From Spirochaetia bacterium UBA2205 (GTDB lineage Bacteria; Spirochaetota; UBA4802; UB4802), in assembly GCA_002328585.1 (NCBI GenBank), contig DCUV01000057.1, forward strand, positions 27,015 to 91,014: a stretch of DNA of 64,000 bases. The letters run 5' to 3'. The position numbers and the translations under genes are program-made. Below are positions 58,086-64,000 of this stretch, in pieces. Each line of letters begins with the position of its first letter. The first letter of the stretch is position 1. The notes beneath the pieces were generated by a model. The model was not told the DNA's origin, did not search any database, and was given only the letters and a program-made list of their open reading frames with translations.

Positions 58086-59094
58086 CGAGCTCCTCCTCGC
58101 CAGCACGCGCTACAACAATATCGCCAGCTTCTTCTAATTTTCTTATAATATTGACTATTTTTTGCTGCGCCTCTTCAACATCACGTAATCTAATAGGACC
58201 CATAAAGTCCATGTCTTCTCTTAAAAGAGCGGAAGCACGTTTTGACATATTTCTGAATATCTTTTCCTGCACTTCAGCATCAACACCTTTCAATGCTTTT
58301 GCCAGATCCTGAGTATCAACTTCACGCAATACTTTCTGAATTGCTCTATCATCAAGAAGCACAATATCTTCAAACACAAACATTCTCTTCTTAATTTCTT
58401 CAGCTAATTCCGGATCCTCTTCTTCCAGTGCCTCAATAATAATTTTTTCAGTACCGCGATCAACATGAGTCAATACTTCAACTATTGAATCAATTCCACC
58501 TGCAGAGGTATAATCCTCACTGGCTAATGTAGACAGTTTACGCTCCAACACTCTTTCAACTTCACGGAGAACATCAGGCGAAGTTCTATCCATAGTTGCA
58601 ATTCTTCTTGCTACATCTGCTTGAATTTGATGATTTAATCCAGATAAAATAGTTGCAGCTTTTTGTGGGTCTAAATATGCCAGTATCAAAGCAATAGTTT
58701 GGGGATGTTCACCCTGAATAAAGTTTAAAAGATGACTTGGATCAGTCCTGCGTATAAAATCAAAAGGCCTAACCTGCAATGACGAAGTCAAGCGATTAAC
58801 AATATCAATAGCTTTCTGAGTTCCTAATGCACGCTCAAGAACCTCGCGAGCATAATCAATTCCACCTGTAGCAATGAATTCCTGAGCCATCATAAGCTCC
58901 TGGAATTCCATTAAAACTTTATCCCTGTCTTCAGGTTCTACTTTATCTAAACGTGCTATCTCAAAGGTTAACTGTTCTATTTCATCTTCTCTGAGGTGCT
59001 TAAATATTTCAGATGACACATCTGATCCTAACGATACCAGAAATATCGCAGCCTTTTGTCTACCTGTTAGCTGTGACTTCTTTTGCTGTAACAT
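58078..59094 (-). CDS. fliG: Flagellar motor switch protein FliG
   Basis: A 338-residue C-ring protein with N, middle and C domains. LTGRQKAAIFLVSLG opens FliG-N, HPQTIALILAYLDPQKAATIL is the EHPQ-type middle motif, and the C-terminal torque helix carries charged residues in DDRAIQKVLREVDTQDLAKALKGVD. It couples stator torque to the MS ring and sets rotation sense. A GGAGA ribosome site. It has its own predicted sigma70 promoter in the 138-nt gap after fliF. Confidence 0.96.
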   Translation of the reverse strand: MLQQKKSQLTGRQKAAIFLVSLGSDVSSEIFKHLREDEIEQLTFEIARLDKVEPEDRDKVLMEFQELMMAQEFIATGGIDYAREVLERALGTQKAIDIVNRLTSSLQVRPFDFIRRTDPSHLLNFIQGEHPQTIALILAYLDPQKAATILSGLNHQIQADVARRIATMDRTSPDVLREVERVLERKLSTLASEDYTSAGGIDSIVEVLTHVDRGTEKIIIEALEEEDPELAEEIKKRMFVFEDIVLLDDRAIQKVLREVDTQDLAKALKGVDAEVQEKIFRNMSKRASALLREDMDFMGPIRLRDVEEAQQKIVNIIRKLEEAGDIVVARAGEEELVV

Positions 59095-59112
59095 ATTCTA
59101 TCTCCGAATTTT

Positions 59113-59207
59113 GCCGATATACTATCGCCCAATCATTACTTATCGGTCTGATTATAGTATATACTACATTTTTTCAAAAGTCAATACACGCTTTTTAGTA
59201 TATCGGC
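59113..59207. promoter_or_regulatory. Inverted repeat flanking the fliG promoter
   Basis: GCCGATATACTA at 59113-59124 and its exact reverse complement at 59196-59207 enclose 71 bp that contain the fliG promoter. A 12-bp palindrome TAGTATATACTA (59155-59166) covers the -10 box, so four copies of the heptamer TAGTATA/TATACTA lie around the promoter. This fits an operator array or a small TIR-bounded insertion. Confidence 0.65.
59156..59184 (-). promoter_or_regulatory. Sigma70-type promoter of fliG
   Basis: On the minus strand TTGACT (59184-59179), 17-bp spacer, TATACT (59161-59156). The predicted start is near 59149, giving a leader of about 55 nt to fliG. Confidence 0.65.
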
Positions 59208-59232
59208 CTATGGCTATTAACCAATAACAACA

Positions 59233-60930
59233 TTATTCTTCTGCAAGCCATGTCCTCAATAGCTGCGCTACATCATCCGGTCGCTCACGGGCTAAATTAA
59301 CGGCATTCTGCTGCAACTCCAGCCTTGCTTTTTCTTCCAATGACAATTCAACATCAATTCCTTCTTCTTCAGCAGCACGTAGTGCAGCTTCACGCATACG
59401 TTGCTGCTCTAATGCTAATTGTTCCTCACGTATTCTACGTCTACGCGCAAGTTCACGGGAGATAGCCCTGAAAAGTATCACACCCAAAAACAACGCCATT
59501 ATACCAACCAGGGCTGCCAAAAGCATTCGTTTAAACTGCTCTTTCTTCCTGAATTCCTCACGAGCATTATCCCATTGTTTTGTTCTATCAAACATAATAT
59601 TTTCAACAGCTACCTGATCGCCACGCGCAGCATTAAAATTAATAGCTTTTTTTATGATATTTTCAGCCTGTCGCAGTTCATCCTCGCTCAACGGCAACTG
59701 AACAGGCTTTTTAGCAGGATCAAGATCATAGCTACCGTCGGGAAGACGTGGTAAATCCTGATAACCATCAATAGCTATTGCAACTGATACTGCCGAAATG
59801 TCATAAGGATCTCGCTCTATTTTACGAACAGTTTTATTAACAGCATTATTTTCAACATTTTCTTCTTTATCATATTGCGAAAATTGATCATCACTTGCTT
59901 TATATCCTGGTGGTTTATTACCTTCTGTTCCAGCAGGACCTTCCGGATTCCAACCGTGTCCTTGAAAATGTTCTTTAGTACTCTTTTTTGAAATAGTCAA
60001 AGCATCTTTAACCTTTCGTTCAGAATACGGCGTTAATGGATTATCCTTTTCCATCTCAATTGGTGTATATTCTTCCTGTTCCTCCTGGATTTTATCCCAG
60101 TTAAAATCCATGTTAAGCCTTACTATCTGTATACGATCAGAAGAAAAAATCTTTTCCAGTCCCGAACGTATATCCTTTAACATCTGGACACGTGCTTTTT
60201 CTTCTATTTTTTTTCTATATTCAAGAAGGGTAAATTCCTCTTTTGCCTTATCAAATTGGTCATCAAAATCCGAAATTATTTTTCCATATTCATCTGTTAT
60301 TGATACATTTTCCGGCTTTAATTTAGTACCAACTGCTCTTGATACCAAATACTGTATACCTTTGATTTCTTTTTTAGACAGAGTATCATACCCGGGTGCA
60401 AGGTAAACAGTAACCGCAGCCGTATACGCATTTTCTTTTTCTGTAAAAAGCTCATCTTCCGTAATAGCTATTTCAACGTCAGCCTTTTCAATATTTTTTA
60501 ATGATTCAATGTGACGTTTAATTTCATCCCGCAATGCCCTCATATATTTAACATTCAGTTCTTTATCAGTCTCGGTCCATTTTGATATATCAAAAAGTTT
60601 CCAGCCAGGTATCCCCTTTGGTATCATATTTTCCTGTGCAAGACGGGTTAAAATAACTTCACGCTGGTTGGGATCTACCAGAATAGTCGTTGTTCCTGAT
60701 GTTGTATAGTGGAAACCCATTTCTTCTAATTTTTTTGTTACCTGCCCAAATTCATCAGAAGGGAGATCAGAGAATAAAACTATATTTGCTTTCTGTGACG
60801 ACACCGAGAATAAAACAATAAATGCAATAACAAGAACTCCTGTTACCACACCAATAATAATTTTTTTTGTTGTATCTAATTTAGCATAAATCTCTTTCAA
60901 TTGTTGAAATATCTTGGTAAATAAATCCAT
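59233..60930 (-). CDS. fliF: Flagellar MS-ring protein FliF
   Basis: A 565-residue membrane protein with two helices (about 25-45 and 455-478) flanking periplasmic ring-building domains. LPSDEFGQVTKKLEEMGFHYTTSG and VLTRLAQENMIPKGIPGW belong to RBM1/2, and the YscJ-like region includes VEIAITEDELFTEKENAYTAAVTVYLAPG. The C-terminal tail ENAVNLARERPDDVAQLLRTWLAEE-like segment is the FliG-binding motif. A GGGAGG ribosome site follows its own predicted promoter. Confidence 0.96.
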   Translation of the reverse strand: MDLFTKIFQQLKEIYAKLDTTKKIIIGVVTGVLVIAFIVLFSVSSQKANIVLFSDLPSDEFGQVTKKLEEMGFHYTTSGTTTILVDPNQREVILTRLAQENMIPKGIPGWKLFDISKWTETDKELNVKYMRALRDEIKRHIESLKNIEKADVEIAITEDELFTEKENAYTAAVTVYLAPGYDTLSKKEIKGIQYLVSRAVGTKLKPENVSITDEYGKIISDFDDQFDKAKEEFTLLEYRKKIEEKARVQMLKDIRSGLEKIFSSDRIQIVRLNMDFNWDKIQEEQEEYTPIEMEKDNPLTPYSERKVKDALTISKKSTKEHFQGHGWNPEGPAGTEGNKPPGYKASDDQFSQYDKEENVENNAVNKTVRKIERDPYDISAVSVAIAIDGYQDLPRLPDGSYDLDPAKKPVQLPLSEDELRQAENIIKKAINFNAARGDQVAVENIMFDRTKQWDNAREEFRKKEQFKRMLLAALVGIMALFLGVILFRAISRELARRRRIREEQLALEQQRMREAALRAAEEEGIDVELSLEEKARLELQQNAVNLARERPDDVAQLLRTWLAEE

Positions 60931-61075
60931 ATCTTCTTCCCTCCCACAACTAATTAAATATCATCACCTTGCCCCATAACATCCATGCTTCACATTACAA
61001 AATGATTATTACTGCATTAACATCATCAACATAGCAGTTGACTGCAAAGTGACATAATACAATTAACATTCACAC

Positions 61076-61104
61076 ATAATAAAACATCAGTATTAAAAAG
61101 TCAA
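61076..61104 (-). promoter_or_regulatory. Sigma70-type promoter of fliF
   Basis: On the minus strand TTGACT (61104-61099), 17-bp spacer, TATTAT (61081-61076), in the 226-nt gap after fliE. The leader to the fliF start is about 140 nt. The -35 flank TTGACTTTT matches that of the fliG promoter. Confidence 0.65.
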
Positions 61105-61156
61105 TTAATTTACTAAAATTTGCTACTTTTTTTATTATATTCACTGTTATCACCTA

Positions 61157-61486
61157 TTATCTGAGATTAATGAGTTCCCTGTATGCCCTGATCGCTTCAT
61201 CCCGGACAGCTTTGGTTAAGCTTAATGCAATCTCAGCTTTCTGTTGAGCAATCATCACTGTATGTATGTCTACAGACTCAGGCTCATAAATCATCTGTTG
61301 TGTCAAATCTTCTGCATCAACCTGTAAATCATTTACCTTACCCAATGCGGATTTCAACGCATCCATAAAAGAACCTGCAACATCATCATCCTGAATTTTT
61401 CCTGGTTTATTGTCATAGTGAAGAGGATGCGTTGTCTTCATTGAAAAAATATTTGATTTACTTATAAAATTACTTTCCTGTACCAT
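61157..61486 (-). CDS. fliE: Flagellar hook-basal body protein FliE
   Basis: A 109-residue export-gate/rod junction protein. The conserved C-terminal block DLTQQMIYEPESVDIHTVMIAQQKAEIALSLTKAVRDEAIRAYRELINLR is typical, and DDDVAGSFMDALKSALGKVNDLQ forms the first helix. It links the MS ring to the rod. The ATG at 61486 with GGGAG 8 nt upstream is chosen over a GTG at 61495. Its start overlaps the end of the small ORF upstream by 17 nt. Confidence 0.93.
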   Translation of the reverse strand: MVQESNFISKSNIFSMKTTHPLHYDNKPGKIQDDDVAGSFMDALKSALGKVNDLQVDAEDLTQQMIYEPESVDIHTVMIAQQKAEIALSLTKAVRDEAIRAYRELINLR

Positions 61487-61640
61487 AATTAACACTCCCT
61501 GAAATTATTCTTGATTCAACAATCTGACGCTCACCAATACCAAACTGCAGCCATTCCTTTTTGCGTCTGCTTAATGTAATTGGGGTCGATAGCTCATGTG
61601 AACAGCAAATTTCACTTATATGTCCTTTTTCAAAATACAT
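61470..61640 (-). CDS. Putative 56-residue small protein between flgC and fliE
   Basis: An ORF starting MYFEKGHISEICCSHEL and ending SVNYGTGK, with an excellent AAAGGAG ribosome site 7 nt before its ATG at 61640. It fills nearly all of the gap between flgC and fliE (24 nt after flgC, overlapping fliE by 17 nt), as expected for a translated operon member. It contains a CC pair at residues 12-13, a basic SRRKKEW stretch, and no signal peptide. I do not recognise it. Translational coupling to fliE is the minimal explanation. Confidence 0.6.
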   Translation of the reverse strand: MYFEKGHISEICCSHELSTPITLSRRKKEWLQFGIGERQIVESRIISGSVNYGTGK

Positions 61641-61663
61641 ATCTTAAACTCCTTTCGTAAAGA

Positions 61664-62128
61664 TTATACACCGCCTTTCCCAATTTCCAGCGCCTTTGAA
61701 AACATGGATTTTGCATTATTAATCATCATGACATTTGCTTCATATGAACGCGATGCGGAGATTAAATCAGTCATTTCCATGACCACATTAACATTTGGCA
61801 TTTCAACATACCCCTGTTTTGGCCCGGTCTTAATTGCATCGGGATGTGTTGGATCATATATCAGCCTGAATTCAGCATTATCATCTTCAATTTTCACAAC
61901 CCGCACACCTTTAGGCTCTCCATGATCAATTCTTTTAGGCACAAGTGGCGATTTGTAAAATGGCCTTATATTGACTGGAGCAAATATCACCCGTTTACGT
62001 TTAAATGGACCACCCTCCGGGGTCCGGGTTGTAGTTGCATTGGCAATATTATTACTTATAACATCCATACGCAGGCGTTGTGCAGTCAAGCCTGTTGATG
62101 CTATGTTAAAACTATCAAACATACCCAT
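61664..62128 (-). CDS. flgC: Flagellar basal-body rod protein FlgC
   Basis: A 154-residue proximal rod protein. The N-terminal motif FDSFNIASTGLTAQRLRMDVISNNIANATTTRTPEGGPFKRK is the rod/hook family signature (N-x-x-N-I-A-N), and the C-terminal helix VVMEMTDLISASRSYEANVMMINNAKSMFSKALEIGK is typical. It is exported through the flagellar type III system and assembles with FlgB. GAGGG ribosome site; 12 nt downstream of flgB. Confidence 0.96.
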   Translation of the reverse strand: MGMFDSFNIASTGLTAQRLRMDVISNNIANATTTRTPEGGPFKRKRVIFAPVNIRPFYKSPLVPKRIDHGEPKGVRVVKIEDDNAEFRLIYDPTHPDAIKTGPKQGYVEMPNVNVVMEMTDLISASRSYEANVMMINNAKSMFSKALEIGKGGV

Positions 62129-62140
62129 ATCAAACCCTCA

Positions 62141-62569
62141 CTAAACAGTTCTCATTACCATCTTTATAATTTTATAATTTTCATTTAAACTTGAAATATA
62201 TGCATTGTATCTCATCTGATTCTTTGCAGCATCAACCATCTCTTTTTCTACATCTACATTGTTTCCATCATTTCTATACGTAGTAGTATAATCTACATTA
62301 ATTCTTGACTTTACACTTTTAATGTTTTTTGGTTCAAAAAAATCAAAATGACGGGGATCAGTTTTTAATGCTTTCACCTTTTGCATGGGATCCATATTAT
62401 GTTCTATTGCCCTTTTCAATTCGCTTTCAAAATTAACTTCACTTCGCTTAAAATGGGGAACATCAACATTGGCAATATTATTTGCGATAATCTTGCGGCG
62501 CATTGATTCAACATCCATTGCCTGTTCTAAAAGATAGTTGGTCTGCATCATTTTACTATATTCAAACAT
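62141..62569 (-). CDS. flgB: Flagellar basal-body rod protein FlgB
   Basis: A 142-residue rod protein. AMDVESMRRKIIANNIANVDVPHFKRSEVNFESELKRAI is the conserved N-terminal block, and VDVEKEMVDAAKNQMRYNAYISSLNENYKIIKMVMR the C-terminal helix. First gene of the flagellar operon, directly downstream of a sigma28-type promoter. An AGAGGAT site lies 11 nt before the ATG. Confidence 0.96.
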   Translation of the reverse strand: MFEYSKMMQTNYLLEQAMDVESMRRKIIANNIANVDVPHFKRSEVNFESELKRAIEHNMDPMQKVKALKTDPRHFDFFEPKNIKSVKSRINVDYTTTYRNDGNNVDVEKEMVDAAKNQMRYNAYISSLNENYKIIKMVMRTV

Positions 62570-62947
62570 ACTTTGTGCTTATCCTCTTGACATTATTTAC
62601 TATTAGGTGTATCGGCATACTATAAAATTCCTTTATTATATTTTTTGTGACATAATATTATTATTTTATAATACTTGTTTATTTAATAGAATGATTTTGA
62701 ATATATTTACCTTCTATGCACTATTGATATAACTCCGTTAATTATTGAAGAAATTAAAAAGTGCACCCACGTTTTTTACCGCATTTGAAACTATTTTTAT
62801 TGACATTGTGTCTAATAATTTTTTTCATTGCCATATGTATACTAATTAGTTGGTAAAAAATTTATTTTTTGAAGACCATATATTTTCGATATAACAAATA
62901 GAGTAGCAACAATAATAAAATGGAACAACTACTTACATAATGTTATA
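62570..62947. other. Divergent intergenic region before flgB
   Basis: 378 nt between flgB (minus) and the ATP-grasp gene (plus), AT-rich. Besides the sigma28-type promoter at 62609-62635 I see no gene or hairpin, and no clear promoter for the plus-strand gene. Confidence 0.45.
62609..62635 (-). promoter_or_regulatory. Sigma28 (FliA)-type promoter of the flgB operon
   Basis: On the minus strand TAAA (62635-62632), exactly 15 bp, then GCCGATAC (62616-62609). This matches the FliA consensus TAAA-N15-GCCGATAA in 11 of 12 positions. The predicted start is near 62602, about 33 nt before the flgB ATG. No competing sigma70 pair of similar quality was seen. Confidence 0.8.
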
Positions 62948-63973
62948 ATGAACTATAAAGATAGAAAAACAAATATACCGGTATTACTGCTCTATAATAT
63001 AGATCCTTGCTGGGAGCTGACTGAACAACAATATGCTATTCTAGGGGCTGAAAAACTAACAAATGAATTACACCATGAAGGACATCCTGTTATTCATATA
63101 CCAGTATTTAATGAATCACTATGCGAACTCCTTACAAAATTTAATCATAATAATTATGTTGTATTTAACTGGTGCGAAGAATTGCCCGGTCAAAATCATA
63201 GCGAAAGCAAAGTTGCACACATTCTTGAGGAACACCATTTCACTTTTACCGGTTCTTCTTCAAACGTTATAGCTTTAAGCTGGGATAAGGCTTTAACAAA
63301 AAATATTCTTATGTATAAAAACATTCCTACACCTACAGGCTGTATCATAAATGATAATAATCTTGATTCATGGAATAAATTTCCTGCAATTGTTAAACTT
63401 GCATTTGAGCACTGCAGTATTGGTATCAATGAAGATGCGGTGGTAACCAATAAAAATGAATTGAAACAACGTTATGACTATATAAAGGAATCCTATAATC
63501 AACCTGTTATAGTAGAGGATTTTCTTGATGGTCGTGAATTCCATGTTACAGTATGGGGTAACGGTACGATACAAACTCTTCCTGCAGCAGAATTTGATTT
63601 TAGTTCATTTACTGATATTAAACAACATATCTGCACATACAGTTCTAAATTTGTGCCAGGATCATCTCATTATGAAAATATAAGCGTCACAATTCCTGCT
63701 AAACTTAATCAATCGCAACTTGATACATTAAATGCTATAGCCATAGAAGCATATAAAGCACTGGGTTGCAGAGATTATGCACGAATAGATATCCGTGAAA
63801 AAAATGACACGTTTTATATAATAGATGTCAATCCCAATCCTGATTTTAGCCCTGATACTTCCTCAATATATGCAGGCGAAGTTGCCGGTATGTCGTATGG
63901 TGCAATGGCAAGCTATATTGTAAATTTAGCAGCATTACGACATCCCGTGTTCTCAAAATATATATATAATTAA
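62948..63973 (+). CDS. D-Ala-D-Ala ligase-like ATP-grasp protein
   Basis: A 341-residue ATP-grasp ligase resembling the D-alanine-D-alanine ligase group. FTGSSSNVIALSWDKALTKNILMYKNIPTPTG (about 95-127) is the family hinge, PVIVEDFLDGREFHVTVWGNG (about 186-206) the nucleotide-binding strand region, and DYARIDIREKNDTFYIIDVNPNPDFSP (about 278-304) the Mg2+ site with E/N ligands. No mur genes adjoin it, and the N-terminal domain is divergent, so another peptide- or amino-acid-ligating reaction is possible. The ATG follows a weak ribosome site. Confidence 0.8.
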   Translation: MNYKDRKTNIPVLLLYNIDPCWELTEQQYAILGAEKLTNELHHEGHPVIHIPVFNESLCELLTKFNHNNYVVFNWCEELPGQNHSESKVAHILEEHHFTFTGSSSNVIALSWDKALTKNILMYKNIPTPTGCIINDNNLDSWNKFPAIVKLAFEHCSIGINEDAVVTNKNELKQRYDYIKESYNQPVIVEDFLDGREFHVTVWGNGTIQTLPAAEFDFSSFTDIKQHICTYSSKFVPGSSHYENISVTIPAKLNQSQLDTLNAIAIEAYKALGCRDYARIDIREKNDTFYIIDVNPNPDFSPDTSSIYAGEVAGMSYGAMASYIVNLAALRHPVFSKYIYN

Positions 63974-64000
63974 TTACTGCTGTCCCATAAAATAAAGGGA

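Overview
The window is AT-rich bacterial chromosome that most likely comes from a member of the Spirochaetota, although the lineage within the phylum cannot be fixed from sequence alone. The main evidence is the flagellar block at 54252-62569 (minus strand). It reads flgB, flgC, a 56-residue small ORF, fliE, fliF, fliG, fliH, fliI, fliJ, an unrecognised 116-residue ORF, and an FlbB-like coiled-coil membrane protein. This is the spirochaete periplasmic-flagellum order. Genes are tightly packed, mostly have clear AGGAGG-type ribosome sites, and alternate in short operons on both strands.

Layout: 1-617 holds the start of a class II aldolase-like gene. 921-1540 is a PIN/ribbon-helix-helix toxin-antitoxin pair. 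1779-4917 is a membrane-anchored AraC-type regulator divergent from a long-chain acyl-CoA ligase, with a perfect 22-bp palindrome between them. 5059-11166 carries a methyltransferase, a Nudix protein with an extra helical domain, a stand-alone EF-G gene and an orphan GT-B-like protein. 11228-16007 carries a two-subunit CoA-transferase, a HAD phosphatase, a PHP phosphoesterase and a DUF72 protein. 16416-18236 is glnS followed by tRNA-Gln(CUG). 18304-28858 is a mixed set: ion permease, STAS protein, HD-GYP-like protein, trpS, HtrA protease, ApbE, alpha/beta hydrolase, DUF151 nuclease and class III fructose-bisphosphatase. 28896-35904 is a complete F-type ATP synthase operon (atpZ-B-E-F-H-A-G-D-C).

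36152-53224 contains a HicB-like protein, a parvulin lipoprotein, a TPR protein, a phosphofructokinase with the PPi-type signature, ADP-forming acyl-CoA synthetase subunits, galE, a radical SAM protein, a predicted metal exporter, a free-standing LeuA/CimA regulatory domain, a PAS-PP2C phosphatase, a TetR regulator, a GltS-like carrier, a cyclase-family hydrolase and a crotonase. rimI and engB follow, then the flagellar block, and finally an ATP-grasp ligase at 62948-63973.

Metabolically the window suggests an energy-economising heterotroph. It combines acyl-CoA ligase, CoA-transferase, crotonase and ADP-forming acyl-CoA synthetase with PPi-type PFK and a class III FBPase. Its ATP synthase c subunit lacks the known Na+-ligand signature. 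Non-coding signals of note are a sigma28-type promoter for flgB, separate sigma70-type promoters for fliF and fliG (the latter inside a 12-bp inverted repeat), a dispersed intergenic repeat family (four copies), and a strongly over-represented octamer, ACTATCGC.
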